The notes: generated by a model not told the origin, from the letters alone. A stretch of 64,000 nt of DNA from Aselliscus stoliczkanus (GCA_033961575.1 CM066737.1:61090771-61154770); one strand, 5' to 3'; shown: positions 23,088 to 35,576, counted from the stretch's first letter. A program made the numbers and translations.

Positions 23088-23104
23088 TCCCAGATGAGCC
23101 CCCA
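23088..23104 (-). other. Primer binding site, proline-tRNA type
   Basis: The minus strand reads TGGGGGCTCATCTGGGA, four bases after the 5' LTR. It differs at two positions from the well-known proline-tRNA site of gammaretroviruses. Confidence 0.85.
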
Positions 23105-23108
23105 GTTA

Positions 23109-23410
23109 TGCTGTGGGATACTTGGAGAGGGACACGGGACACCAAGGCTCAGAGCAGGAAGCAGCATTTATTGATGCCTGCACCTGCTCAGCGGATTCAC
23201 ATCCAGAGGCTGAGCCCCCATCCGGACAGGGCTCGGATCTTTATACGTTGACGTTTCTGGGTTAGCAGCTAGGATTTCGTATTAGGGCATGTGGCATCCT
23301 GTTAGTTTCTGACTGGTTCCTGGGTGAGATAGGAATTAGGAAATGTTAAACGTGGAAGTCTTTGTGGTTATGTGGTCCGGGAAAGCCTTTGTCTAGGGCT
23401 CCCTGCCACA
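23109..23410 (-). repeat. Provirus 5' LTR
   Basis: Begins TGTGGCAG and ends ACAGCA on the minus strand. TATAAA at 23240-23245 and AATAAA at 23167-23172. The right flank ACTA (23411-23414) is the target duplication. Confidence 0.92.
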
Positions 23411-23859
23411 ACTAAAAGAATTTAGTCAGAGGACCCACTCCAGGAAGGGGACTATCATCATAGACAACTGTAGTTTAATATAAACTAGAGTGTGATAGAC
23501 AGGGAGGAACCCATTTAATCAGTCTTTTCCCATTGTTAAAGATGGCCCATCTCCATGTAAGTTGCCTTCTTGCTCTTTGAAGTCCCAAACCAGAACCCTG
23601 CCTTTCTCTTTAGCTCAAGATGGCATATAATCCTCAACGACCTGATTTGCCTTTAAGTCCCATATTCATATGGAGATCCCCCATATGTACATATGTGATA
23701 AATTTGGTTACTTTCTCACGTTAACCTGCCAATATGAGCATTAGGCCATACAAAAGAAATAAGAGGGACAAGGGGAAATTTTTCCTCAGCCACACCTGAA
23801 ATACTGAAAAATAATTTAGTGCTGATGTTTTAAATGATGACTAATAAAAGCAATCATCG

Positions 23860-23968
23860 GGGCCAGCCGAGTGGCGCAGTGGTTAAGCACTGGCTTGGGA
23901 AGCCAGCGGCCCCAGTTCGGATCCCACATGTGAGGGCCAGTGACACTGCCCTCAAAAAAAATAAGAAA
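23860..23968 (+). mobile_element. Short tRNA-derived SINE
   Basis: Head only, ending 'cactgccctc' plus A-rich tail. B-box-like 'agttcggatcc'. Perfect target duplication caatcatcg (23851-23859 and 23969-23977). Confidence 0.93.
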
Positions 23969-23977
23969 CAATCATCG

Positions 23978-24996
23978 TTAGGCAGCACCATGTATACAAG
24001 AAGGAAAATAGGTATTCTTTCTAAGCATCAATGCATAGACTGCACTAACTAAATATTTTGTTGATGGAATCACAGGTAATTTCAAATTGAAATTGCTTCA
24101 GTAATACAAAGTGCATCTCAGACTCATTTCCATCTTTAAATGTGTTTTCTTTGGTGGATTCTGTGCATAGGCTCTATAAAAGAAAGGTAGCTTATTTGCA
24201 ACAACAACAAAAAAATCAACATTCAAATGGTTAAATGTGGGAGTTGCAGAAAATGCAGACAAGAGAGCACCTTTTACCAACTCTGATTTTGAAATTGTTT
24301 TCCCTCCTTCCATTTGGGATCACATCAATATTGCTGGAATGTTAGCTGTCCTGTCAAAAAAAATAATGTTAAAGAAATAGAATAGTAGGCACTGTCGAGT
24401 TAATTTGGGCTGTCAACCTAAGAAAACCAGATATAACCCTAATCAATGCTCTTAATGGCAATCTGTCCTGGGAAGTAAGCAGGCTGCTAAATATTTAAAA
24501 AAGGTATTGGACAGATCACACGAAACAAGATTCTTGCAATATGTTGTCTAGGGGTAGCAATCTCAGTGACACTGCAAATTCCAAATCACCAGGTTCCACT
24601 TCATGTCTGCTAAATGTTTTGAACATGTGAGTGCCATTGAGGTGCTGTTTATAATCCTTTGCTGTTTATCATTGTTGCTGTTTATCATCCTTTGCTATAA
24701 AACTGTAAAATATGTGGAAGAGATATTTAAATGATAATTACCATTTATCCCTTCAAAGAAAAAGCCGAGGCAATTTACCTATTCCTACAAAGTAGAGTTT
24801 GACAAGCCAGTTTTACCATGAATTTATTGAAAGACTATGATCTTGGCAATATCTCTAATCAGTGTGCCATGGCAATTTGAGCCATTGTGTGTTGAAATAT
24901 CCTGAGTTTTTTTTACTCCCAGGCAACTGGGATTTTTTTGCCAAAATTTTTGTTTCCAAGTCACTGTTTTCAGCTTCTCTTTGCAACTCGGTGATT
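23978..24996. other. Non-coding, nothing recognised
   Basis: AT-rich unique-looking DNA. A short tandem-like repetition 'tttatcattgttgctgtttatcatcctttgct' occurs near 24660-24695. Confidence 0.4.
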
Positions 24997-25013
24997 AAAA
25001 GCCAACTAGTTAC

Positions 25014-25120
25014 GGGCCGGCCAAGTGGCACGGTGGTTAAGTGCTGGCTTAAAAAGCCAGCGGGCCCCAGGTCAGGTCCCACATATGAGGGCCAGTGGCA
25101 CTGCCCTCAAAAAAAAAAAA
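25014..25120 (+). mobile_element. Short tRNA-derived SINE, young-looking
   Basis: Head 'gggccggccaagtggcacgg', poly(A) tail, and a 17-bp perfect target duplication aaaagccaactagttac (24997-25013; second copy ending 25136). Confidence 0.95.
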
Positions 25121-25364
25121 AAAGCCAACTAGTTACTTTGAGGAACATAAAAAACTGAATAGGGCAATCAAGATTAAGTAGGAGACCTTACAAATGTAGT
25201 AGGTATCTTGGACTGAATTCTGCAAATCTAAAAGTATTTGTAAGCATTCAGTTACAAACTGCATGAGAAATAAAAATGTTTAAATGAACTCCATTCTCAA
25301 ACTCAAAAGTACTCAACCTTTTGAAACAAGATTTTTTGATGAGTGATTGTTTGTATGTACTGGA

Positions 25365-26690
25365 ATTGTGGTTTTGTGGAGCTGAAGAATGGAGACATGG
25401 ACCAAAGAGGTAAACTTGCAGAAAAGGACAGATTATTAGAAAAAAAAAATACATTTCAAACAAGCAGAAGTGGGCCTAGTAGTAGAGAATGACTCAAGGG
25501 CCATTATTAAAGGCCATTATTAAAAGATAAAATACACTCCAAAGAGTTTGGAGCGGGCTGAGAAATAGGAGCTCAAGAAGGTGCTGACTGGCCAGGACTT
25601 GGAGTTTTTATCCCCTTTCTCTAGAATGGGCTGTTCCTCTCTGGGCGTGGGACCACTTGATTGACACCTGTGATTGACAACAGGCTATTAGCTCATCTCT
25701 TTAGACTGCACATGTTCCTTCCCAGAATTCAGTCTGTTATAATGATATTAATGAATTTCCAGGCATATGTATGATATTATAATGATGGTATATTGAGGCC
25801 CAGGTGAAATGAAGGTCATTACGACCTTTATTGGTATGGGTGACTGGTCTAATCCATTCAGGTACATTTGTTTCCCCATAGGGGTAGATAATTACAATGA
25901 AGAAGAAAAGTTTTGGGTGGAGAGGGAAGGTCTTTTGGGTGGTGCATTCTGTGGGATATGCAGGAATGCAGAGACCCAATGCCTGCCTCTAACTGCCTGC
26001 CTTGTTTTCCCCTTGAGAGATGTGATCCCTATAAAATCTCTATGGGAAGTTGAGGGACAGGAAGTCTCTTCTGTATCTGCTTCCTGCTGGGCAGGGGCAT
26101 AGAGCTGTCCCTGCTTATTTAGGGGATTCACGGAACTCTCACCCTCTCTGATCTCAGATGAGAGGAAGGGGTCTCGAGTTCCACCTGGAAGACCCTGTTG
26201 GCTTCTTTGGTTGTGACGGGCAATCTTGCTGGGGTACACTCTGTATCCCCAAGGCCCCTAAATGAGGAAAAATAGATTTTAATTAATAAGTTTCTTAAAG
26301 AGCAGAGCTCAAAGCTATTGCTGTTGGGTTGCTATGGGTTTGGATAGAATATTAGACTTTAATGTTTACGATCAACAAGTATACTGGCCTGGGGAAATGT
26401 TAAAACCTATTCAGTTTCTGGGATGGGATTATCCAAGAGTTCATCCAGAATGGCTTGGGTAGTGCTGGGAAGTCACAGGCTTTTAAGTAATTACCTAAAT
26501 CCAGGGTGGGAGATATTCTGTGATTAAGTCTAGGGGCGATCTTTAGTCTAGTATTCAGGAACTGTTTAGAAGAGTAATCAAAGCCAGGGGCTAAGAAACT
26601 AGTAAAGAGGAGACTTAAAATTTCTATAGAAAAGAAAACTTAAAAGTTGCTTGGTGAGGGGCTACTCTCTTGGACCATATCACTTTGAGG
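25365..26690 (-). repeat. ERV-type LTR-containing repeat, family C, copy 3
   Basis: Inverted and collinear with 6095-7480 over nearly its full length. Inverted poly(A)-like signals lie near 25435 and 26280. The 115- and 97-codon frames inside it (25892-26239, 25809-26102) recur in the other LTR-C copies as repeat-borne frames, not genes. Confidence 0.65.
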
Positions 26691-27829
26691 TTATGAAAAA
26701 GCTTTCCAAACTGTAGAAGTGCTTATCAAAATTGGAAAAGGTAACTACTATTCATATGCAATAACATTTATCTTCAGATATCCAGAACATTGCCAGAAGT
26801 TTCACTGAAGTAAGCTGTGTAGCCTTTTCATCCCTATGTATTCATACATGTACTGAGGTCTGAAAAGAGGGTGGGAAAATATTTACTCCATTCATAATGA
26901 ATTGAATTTGGAACTTCTACAGTTCCCATCACCTCTGGGATCTGTTCTTTAACCTCGATGTTTTGTTCTTATTTGTAAAATAATTAAATAACAAAATGTT
27001 ACCATTTTTATATAATTCCTGATTATTGGAAACTAGGCTTATGCTAAGAATGTCCTTCTGTTCTTGTGGTGCTTCTGGAATAACTGAAAATAGACTGTTT
27101 CTATTGTCCAGGTCATATTCTGAGATAATTTTGGTAATCATACAGTAGGATTTTTTCCAGCTTACTTATTCATTATAAACAGAAAATTATGCAGGAGAGT
27201 ATTTTTCATCCTGTTGTCTGACGACCTTAAGAATGGCTTTCTGGATGCAGTTTGAGGAAATAATTCATCTTACAAGAATAAATGTTCCTTCGGACAAAAT
27301 GAAATGAAGAATTGAACATGTTTTAAATGAATTGGAGACAACCAGTCCTAATTTGGATTGTCGAGTCTCCAAATCACCTGAATTATTCTAACTGTCTCTT
27401 CTACTTAGGAACAGCAGTTAATTGCTTAATTTTTTTTTTAGCTCAACACCAGGCTTTAAAAGACCTAAAATTAATCTAGCTTTGGTCAATCGTAAAACAA
27501 TAAAAAGCTAAATGTCTTCACATTCATATACAAACACATATCTGACATCACTTTTCATAAGTCATGTTGAACAATTTTCTATGATGACTAACTCGCCATC
27601 AGGGAGTTTTAAACACGACAAATGTATTTAGATACAATAGAGTTCCAACTAACTGAGAAGTCCTCTTCAGATGAACCATATTATTCAAGCACTCCACTCA
27701 ATGAAACTGTGTCCTTTTAGTAAGAAGAGGATGTAATACTACTTAGTAACAATTTTGTGTGTGAACAGGAGTTGTGGTGTTACTGACATGACATGTGTCA
27801 GTAATCATGCAAATAATACTTATATTTAT
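26691..27829. other. Non-coding, nothing recognised
   Basis: Unique-looking AT-rich sequence without a supportable feature. Confidence 0.4.
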
Positions 27830-28010
27830 AAACTACTTAATATTTTCCAAAGACTATTCACATTGCTTATCTCGGTTGATCCACATAAAAGCACTGGGAA
27901 GAAGACATAGCAAACAATGTACTTTTAATTACGAATAATAAAACTCAGCTCAGAAAAGGGAAGTGGTTTGTCATGGCTGTACATGGCAGAGCTGAAACTA
28001 AACTTTGTCT
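27830..28010 (+). repeat. MIR-like ancient SINE fragment
   Basis: Order of 'cacattgcttatct', 'aaactcagctcagaaaagggaagtggtttg' and 'ggcagagctgaaac' fits a diverged sense MIR. Confidence 0.65.
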
Positions 28011-28059
28011 ACTGACGTAAAATCTTTCGTTCAGTGCACAGGATGTTTATTAACTGAAA

Positions 28060-28250
28060 GTAACAATTTGGGAGCATACTTTGTGCCAGAAGCTACACTT
28101 AGATCTTTATGTGTATTATCTCATCCACAATTAACAAATGAGGAAATCAAGGCTTAGTAAAATGAAATATCTTTAATCAAAGTCATACGATTAGTGGGTG
28201 GCAGAATGAAAATTTGCACAATGGTTCTGATTCCAGAGCTTGTATTCTTA
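28060..28250 (+). repeat. MIR-like ancient SINE fragment
   Basis: 'gcatactttgtgccagaagc', 'attatctcatccaca', 'aatgaggaaatcaaggctta' and 'gtgggtggcagaatg' follow MIR order. Confidence 0.7.
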
Positions 28251-28664
28251 ACTGATTCTTATTCTGAAATTTCTTCCATCATTGCAGGAAGGATTTCAAT
28301 TAGGCATTATTAAATCCTCTTTTCATCACAAAGCTTAAAGGGTACCTCTTTATTAAATGCCATACAGTGCCCATTGTTGTTACTTTTCAGTCTTCTCTTC
28401 TAAATATTCTCTAAATTTTTAAGTTACATTTTACACCATTTTAATAATTTTCAATTTTTTCAGCTAAAATCTATAAGTTCTTGTTTCTGTTTATTTTTAA
28501 ATAATAACTTATTTTTTTATTTGTTATCTAATCACATAGCCATATATTCATAATGAAGAGAACATAAAACACAAAAGGAAAGAGAAAAAGTTACCCCAAA
28601 TACCACCAATGTAAAAGTAAAAATTATAATGGTTAAATATTTTTGGGAAATGTAGAAGTAAAAA

Positions 28665-28840
28665 TAAAGATTATGCTAAGTGTTTTCATATATTTAATTA
28701 TCATAACAACCCTTGGAGGTAGGCACTATTCTTATGTCCATTTATAGATAAGGAAAGTTAGGCTCATGTAGATCATATCAGTTGTTAACATTCATACAAT
28801 AAAAGGTAAATCAAGGATACAAACACAGGATTGTCTACCT
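28665..28840 (+). repeat. MIR-like ancient SINE fragment
   Basis: 'taattatcataacaaccct', 'ggaggtaggcactattctta' and 'gataaggaaagttaggctca' follow MIR order. Confidence 0.7.
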
Positions 28841-29903
28841 ATCCAGGTATGTCTGTCTGGAATCATACTGTATATTACTGTTTCATAGTCTGTTTTTGGC
28901 CTTCAATTACATGGTAAACATTTCCCCTAGTCAGTAATCTTCAAGATGATTTCTAATGGCTGATTAGTATTCTACCTTAAAAATATAATACAACTTATTT
29001 AAAGACTCCCCATATTTGGTGGTATTGTGATGGTTGCCAATTAATTTATCTGCCACAACATTGTAATGCAACATTTTTGTGCTGCTGCACCAAAAACCAA
29101 TATTCCACATCTGGTTTTCTCTACAGCATGGTATCCATGCCAGGTCCAGTTATGACTATGTTTGGTTCACTTTCTACTCCTTTGCTGAGAGAAGCCCTGC
29201 CATCTCCAGGTTGTACTTAGCCTAAGGATTCTTGTTGCAGTTGATTGCAAGTGCTGACTTTCAATGATAATGATCCACAGCAGAGTAGCATCCAGTCTTT
29301 CTTGATCTTCATGTTTGCCTCACCTTCACTGCTTAAAATTATTCATTGTGTCATGTTCTTGGTTGTATGAACAGGAATGAAGACTGGTTAACTTAAGGAC
29401 AAAAGATATGTGTTGAAAGGATATCAATTAGCTTATAGAATTCATGGAAAGATGGAAGGAAGAAGCTTAAAAATAAGCAGGAGTCAAGGGAAATTAAAGC
29501 AGTGAAAATGCCAGACAAATAGTCTGGGCTAGGTTACCACACCACCACAACCACCACCACCAAACCATTGCTTTTGCAAACACTTGGTGTCAACACTTCT
29601 TCCTTAAACAGTTTCTATAATATTCCTGCTTCTTTGTAATAAACCTCTAATCTTCAGTTTCAAGTGGGTGCATCTAAATGCATCTAGTTCATGTTCCCAG
29701 ATACTTGTTGGGTGCCAGGGACTAAGGGAAGGAAGGGTATTTGTTCTATAGTTTCTAGCATAATCCAGTCAACAGAACTCATAATGAGAAATTTCTCCCA
29801 AATACATAGAGCATTTGAATGTTAGGAGGCCACATAATTGACAAGAACCTGCACCAGCAGTGTTTAAGGAATTTTGCTGTCTCAAGTAGAGCAGTTATGA
29901 AAT
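28841..29903. other. Non-coding; possibly old repeat, unresolved
   Basis: The 28850-29050 part reads like a very old interspersed repeat, but I cannot name it. A short 'ccaccacaaccaccaccacc' low-complexity run lies near 29540-29565. Confidence 0.35.
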
Positions 29904-29921
29904 GATTGCTCAGTATCTTTG

Positions 29922-30034
29922 GAGTGCTTTTTTTTTTTTGAGGGCAGTGTCACTGGCCCACACATGTGGGACCGAACCGGGGCCTCTGGCTTCCAAGGCC
30001 AGCGCTTAACCACCGCGCCACTCGGCCAGCCCCA
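29922..30034 (-). mobile_element. Short tRNA-derived SINE
   Basis: Antisense head with poly(T) and B-box-like 'gggaccgaacc'. 18-bp perfect target duplication gattgctcagtatctttg (29904-29921 and 30035-30052). About six non-SINE bases separate the left duplication from the T run. Confidence 0.95.
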
Positions 30035-30052
30035 GATTGCTCAGTATCTTTG

Positions 30053-32699
30053 ACCAGTCTTGTTTCTTTGTTCTATACATTGCAAAAATCTTACAAACTT
30101 GTGGCTTGAGAATTCCACCCTTCTCTAAGTTCCTGACTTGATGCAGAGTCCCCTCTAGTTTTCATGTTATTTTTGCAACTCTTCACAGGCATGGCAGAGT
30201 GCTTTAAAATGTTTACATTAAGCAAATGAATATATTTAAAACACAGTGCACTATATGTATCAGCAATATCTGGAGACAATATGAGAAATCTAAATTTGAG
30301 GAGGCCTTGTGTAAATATGAGGCCTTGGACAAAATAGCCCTCCTACGCAACTCTCTGCTCAACTCCCTCTCCCGGCACTGACTCCCACCAATAGGCTATT
30401 TTCCTTTAATGATTTAAGTCAGTTGTGTGTAGGAAGGATCCAGGAAAAAAGGATTGAATGCCTTTATTCATACTACACTCTTTCATAGAATCTTCTATAC
30501 ATGTATTAATTCATGAGGTCCTGGAATGTCTCTAATATTGGGGCAAAGTCAGGACAATATTGACTATAATGGTATGCTAAATCTTACATTTCTATATAAT
30601 AAGCACTTTTCTATTTGCCCCTGTGTCACACTAACCTTTTAAAAATGTATGATACTTCTCATTATTACTTTAAAATAATTACACTTTAAGTGTATCAATT
30701 AAACTTTTTGGTGGCTGTTAATGACTTAAAGAACTGGTAAGCTTGATTTTCTGAGCATTGGTATTACTAAATAAGACAGTTTCATTTTATGTTACTAATA
30801 AATTGGCAAAAAATATTGGTTAATTAACATTGGTTAATTAAATCATTATGGAAACAAACACTTGCATGCACCTCAAGAAGAACTAAATGAGAAAAGCAGA
30901 CTGGGATGTGCATTGTAAATTCTTCTTAATAACTCATGATGGGTGCAGTAATGCTCTCTCCCTGTCCACCTGATTCATGGTGAAGCTTTCAAATCAAGAT
31001 TGATTTTTTTTCTAACATTGTCTGTCACATTAATACTAAGTTTTCCATTAACACAACACAATAATTGCAGACAAGATTAAATAAATACATTTTAACATAG
31101 TAAGTTCCTTTTCAAAACCATCTTGCATTTCCATGAAAATTTAGAAACCTGGCCCCAGGCAGGTGTGTTTTTTATCTGTATGCCATATCACATCAACTCA
31201 TTCATAGAAATAAAAAGCAATTAGCCTCTGTGAGTTTGATCATTTTTATTCTTTGGGTACATTTTACATGATACATGTTATTAAAAATGCATGGCTATGA
31301 TAGCATATTTATTTAGTGGTATCATTGCAGAATACCTGTTCCATCAGTAAATAGCTACCATTTTTGTATGACTCGTCACTTGAGGACATCAAAACAACAT
31401 AGAAAGTAACCTGTTGGGATCTGAACATCATGGACTATCAGTATTTTCTTGAACTCTATACATTCACTCCTTCAACCAATGCTGCTCTATGCTTTCACAA
31501 CCAGCCAAGTGTCTAGAGTTTACCATTTGGACTCCTTCCTGGTCACCTCGATGTACTGAAGCCTACTATTGGTCTGATGTTGTATCTAATCCTTACCCTA
31601 TTCTGCTAGAGGAGCTAACATCTTGACTACATATATAAGGTCTTCATATCCATTTCCACCCACCCAAACCTATAGTCACATTTTCACATACTGTATAGTA
31701 TTATATTCACCTACTGGTGGATGTATTATTGGAAGTAAGAAGTCCAGAAAAGAAATGAATAATCTTTTAAGATTTAGAGAAAGTCTGAATCCTGTGCAAT
31801 TCATAGCTAATTTATGATAAGGGGTGGATGTTGAATAGTTTTGGTAGATTAAGCAAGATAGTCTACTAATTCTCAGTGCCTGAAAACTAAGAATATTTTA
31901 GGTATGACCTCAGGAAAGATTCTCTGTTAATAAAGTGTCTGACCAAGTTTAGGAGTGGAGCATAGAAAGGAGCAGAATGAAGTGAAAAATAGTGATAGTG
32001 TTTTAAGGTATCCATGGTAAGAGGAAGTAATGTTGTGAGTTCTGTGGCTATTTTTCTGGGATCATTGGTAAGAGTGAATTCAGTACTGTGATTTGAAGTA
32101 GGCAGGTAATAAACAACTAAATGGACTGGGTCAAACCTGAATATAGCAAAATATGAATTGATCAGTAGGTTCATTTCACCTCAATCATTTTCCCTGCTGA
32201 TTGTGTTTTGCTCAATTGGTCATTGGATTTTGATTCATTTTCTCCTACTTCATTATTTTCAGCACCTCAAGTGTGTTGCCTTTCACTAGGCACAATTGCT
32301 AGTTCTCACCTGAGTATAACACTTGTCTTTATGAGAAATCATCACCCTTTTTAATGCCTGTCGGGTAAGATTTGAAGCAGGGTCACATCCTAGAAACATT
32401 TCTCCACCTCATATAATGTATGATTTGAATGTAATAGGTATCCTAGACATTCCTAAGTAAAAAGCTAAATAAATCTGCTTTTAGAAATTAAGTAATTTAC
32501 AAATTAGGTAATTCATTCATTGCATTTTTTTAGTCAGATATTTCATTTTCTTTGAAAAGTCTGTGTTTAATCTGTGTACATGGTGTTATTTAATATCGTT
32601 TACCAGTAATATCGTTTACTGTCTACTTCAAAATAAGTACATATATGCAAAGCCAAGTAATTTGTCTTACCCCAAATCTATTTCTAATAGTCGTTTACA
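30053..32699. other. Non-coding, largely unique
   Basis: No supportable gene or repeat over about 2.6 kb. A small tandem 'attggttaattaa' duplication is at about 30814-30841. Confidence 0.45.
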
Positions 32700-33090
32700 G
32701 TCATGAACAGAGGTCATCCAAGCTGTCTTAGACTCTTTCTTATCCCTTTACCTACACTGTATCCAAACACATCATGTTTTCAAGCTCTATTGTTTTTACT
32801 GCTGAAATCACATTTGTACATCTGCCCTAGTTCAAGTTCTCATTATCATCTGCTTGGGTTGTTCTCTGCTTCCAATTCATTCTTCGCAGAACTGCCAAAG
32901 AGACCTTCACAAACAGTGATCTGACCAAATAACTCCTTAATCTAAAAGCCACCAGGCTACTAGTATTTTTTACAGCTTCCTAACATGGCCTACAATGTCC
33001 TTCAAATCCTTGGCTGCTGCCTGCAGCCACAACCCCAATGTAGAGACAATCTCACTAAGCTTGATGCTTTGCTGGCCACCTAAAGATATT
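32700..33090. repeat. L2-like ancient LINE fragment (tentative)
   Basis: 'gtgatctgaccaaataactcc', 'aaaagccaccaggctac' and 'taacatggcctacaatgtcc' resemble the antisense L2 3' region. Recognition only. Confidence 0.45.
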
Positions 33091-33109
33091 TCTAGAGTCT
33101 GAACTGGAT

Positions 33110-33429
33110 TCTAGAGCTGAAGTAATATCTGTATCATTATTTGGAATTTTCACATCTATGTTCATCAGGGATATTGACCTATAATATTTTTTGTTTTATA
33201 ATGTCTTTGGTTTTTGAATGAGGGTAATGGTGGCCTCATAAAATGAACTTGAGAGCTTTCCTCCTCTTGGATTTTTTTGTGATAGTTTGAGAAGAATAGG
33301 TGTCAATTCTTTGAATGTTTGGTAAAATTTTCCTGTCAAACCATTTGGTCTAAGACTTGTTTGTCAGGAGTTTTTTTTGATTACTAATTTTGTTAGCAGT
33401 AATGAAGCTATTCAGATTTTCTGTTTCTT
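33110..33429 (-). mobile_element. L1 ORF2 fragment (reverse transcriptase region), antisense
   Basis: 'ttcatcagggatattgacct', 'gtggcctcataaaatgaactt' and 'aaaccatttggtct' are the antisense of the ORF2 fingers/palm-flanking region. The next L1 (33430 on) cuts it off. Confidence 0.75.
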
Positions 33430-35105
33430 TTTTTTTTAAATTAGTTTCAGGTGTACAACACAGTGCAATAGTTATACTTTATATCCTCAAAGTGACAACC
33501 CCCCTCCCCCAATTCCCCACCCCCCTTCCCCCCATATCATACATATCTATTACAATTGCCTTGACTCCCTTCCACAGTATACTCTACATCCCGTGACTAT
33601 CTATATATTCAATTCTTTGGCATACAATATTATACAACATCAGCTTCAGGTGTACAGTGCAATGATCAAGCCTCTACTCCATCCATGAAGTGGTCTCCCT
33701 AACAATTCATGTTACCATCTGACACCCCTCAAAATGTTTACATTATTAATTATATTCCCCGAACTGTGTTTCATATCCCTGTGGCAATATTGTAGTTACC
33801 TATTTATGCTATCTAATCCCTTCCCCTTCTCCCTCATCCCCACCCCCCTCCCAACTAGCATTTATTAAGGCCTAACATGTGATCTATCTTGGAAAATGTC
33901 CCATGTGCACTGGAAAAAAATGTACATTCTGCTGCTATAGTGTGGAATGCTCTAAAAATATCAATTAAATCCATCTGGTCTAGTGTGCCATTTAAGGCCA
34001 TTGAGTCCTTGTTGATTTTCTGTCTGGATAATCTATTGGTGTCAGTAGTTGCTAAAGTTCCCTTCTATGACTATATTACTGTTGCTGTCTCCCTTTATTT
34101 TTGTCAATATTCGCTGTGTATGTTGAGGTGCTCCTATGTTGGCTGCAAAAATGTATAAGGGATTATATAGTATTGCTGGATTGTTCTCTTTATCATTATG
34201 AAATGTTCCTCTTTGTCCCTTTTTATAACCTTTGTTTTAAAGTCTATTGTGTCTGATATAAGTATTGCTACCCCAGCTTTTTTTTTTTCCATTTCTATCC
34301 ACATGAAAAACAAATTTTCCATCCCTTTACTTTCGATCTCTATGTGTCTTTTGATCTGAAGTAGGTGTCTTATAGACAGCATATGTATAGGTCTTGTTTT
34401 GTTATCCATTCAGCTACCCTATGACTTTTTAAAAATATGTGAATCTTTGTTTATATTCTTTACAAATGCATAACATGTGATGTCTTTTGATTGGAGCATT
34501 TAGTTTATTTACATTTAAAGTGATTATAGATAGGTACATAGTTATCGCCATTCTATTAATCATATTTATGTTCTTCTCTCACTTCTTAAATAAGTCCTTT
34601 TAACATTTCTTGTAAAGCTTTTTCTTGCCTGGGAGGATTTTTATCTCTCTCAATTTTATTTTATTTATTTATTTACTTAGTTTTGAGGGTAGTGTCACTG
34701 GCCCTCATATGTGGCTTCCCAAGCCAGCGATTAACCACTGCGCCACTCGGCCAGCCCATCTCTCTCAATTTTAAATGATATCCTTTCTGTATGGAGTAGT
34801 CTTGGTTGTACATTCTTGTTTTTCATCACTTTGAGTATTTTGTGCCAATTTCTTCTGGCCTGCAAAGTTTCTGTTGAGAAATCAGCTGATAGTTTCTTAC
34901 GGGAGCTACCTTGTAAATAATTAGCTGCTTTTTTTCTTGCTGCTCTTAAGAGTTCCTCTGTCTTTAAACATTTACCATTTTAATTATGATATATCTTTGT
35001 GTGGGCCTGTTGGTGTCAATTGTTCTTGGGACCCTCTGTGCTTCCTAGACATGTATGTGTATTTCTTTCACAATGTTTGGGAAAGTTTCAGTCATTTTTT
35101 TCTTC
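33430..35105 (-). mobile_element. L1 element, antisense, internally deleted
   Basis: Read on the minus strand: ORF1 end (about 35100-34600, with a SINE inside), ORF2 start and endonuclease region (to about 33870), then directly the 3'UTR (33860-33440) with its G-rich tract, then poly(A). Most of ORF2 is absent at the 33860-33870 junction. The 3' end wording (gttgtacacctgaa on the minus strand) matches the L1 copies at 36.9 and 42.1 kb. Confidence 0.8.
34659..34757 (-). mobile_element. Short SINE lacking the B-box segment
   Basis: 16-bp perfect target duplication atctctctcaatttta (34643-34658 and 34758-34773). The stretch between 'ctcatatgtgg' and 'cttcccaagcc' is missing, which removes the B-box-like 'ggatccgaacc' present in sister copies. 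Confidence 0.93.
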
Positions 35106-35295
35106 AATCTCTTGCACAAGGAGGGTAGATCTTAAAACTTCTCATCACAAGAAACAAAGTTCTTTAACTACATATGGTGGTGGATGTTAACTAGCTTTAT
35201 TGTGGTGATCATTTCATCATATGTACAAATATGGAATCATTATATTGTGTATGTGAAACTAATACAATGTTATCAATTACACCTCAATAAAAAAG
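35106..35295 (+). mobile_element. L1 3'-end fragment, sense
   Basis: 'gtggatgttaactagcttta', 'tgtgaaactaatacaatgtt' and 'cacctcaataaaaaag' read as an L1 3' terminus of a different, older subfamily, with its own A-rich tail. Confidence 0.65.
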
Positions 35296-35576
35296 AAAAA
35301 ATAAATTTCCACCCTGTTTCTTTATGTAACACAGGGTGTGTTCATTTAGAATAAGATAAAATTGCAACTTAAATAACATAATGAAACAATTATATGGGGC
35401 ATTTTAAGAGAATGCTATTGCTACCTGTTATAGAAGAAAATGGTTTTTCTGTTTTAGAAGAAGTCTAAGATTTTACAACTTAAATAACTACTTTAAACAT
35501 ATTGGAAACATAAAAATCTGGGAGTTATCCACTACTATAGCTGATATGTTGACCTCTTAATATTGCCTCATGAGAA

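Larger units (their letters stand above)
18254..23410 (-). mobile_element. Defective gammaretrovirus-like (class I) endogenous provirus
   Basis: A 5.16-kb provirus read on the minus strand: LTR (23109-23410), primer binding site, leader, gag, reduced pol, env, polypurine tract, LTR (18254-18546). A 4-bp duplication ACTA (18250-18253 and 23411-23414) marks integration. LTRs begin TG and end CA. By eye the LTRs agree at roughly 85%, so the insertion is old. Every gene is broken: protease and the RT catalytic region are absent, RNase H is joined to the integrase C-terminus, and gag carries a SINE. It cannot encode a virus. Genus assignment rests on the proline-type PBS, the 4-bp duplication, a single CCHC knuckle and gag/env wording. 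Confidence 0.92.
18138..23800 (+). repeat. ERV-type LTR, family A, copy 2, split by a provirus
   Basis: Left part 18138-18253 and right part 23411-23800 join into a single collinear match to LTR-A copy 1. 'ttcctcctaacta' before the break and 'actaaaagaatttag' after it share the duplicated ACTA. AATAAA is present in 'gataaatttgg' style near 23698. This shows that LTR-A was there before the provirus. Confidence 0.75.

Noticed and set aside
22793..23251. Open frames in the proviral leader and 5' LTR on both strands
   Set aside because: They cross the primer binding site and LTR border and match no retroviral product; a non-coding leader is the simpler reading.
23860..25120. SINE heads as functional tRNA genes
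   Set aside because: They keep promoter-like boxes, but they are followed by SINE sequence and poly(A), lie within target duplications, and do not give a clean cloverleaf with a matching acceptor stem.
25809..26239. Overlapping 97- and 115-codon ORFs resembling 6678-6923 and 11730-12002
   Set aside because: Similarity between them comes from the LTR-C repeat they share; no domain is present and the frames shift between copies.
30814..30841. Tandem 'attggttaattaa' as a regulatory site
   Set aside because: Two AT-rich 13-mers are easily produced by slippage; no other sign of regulation nearby.
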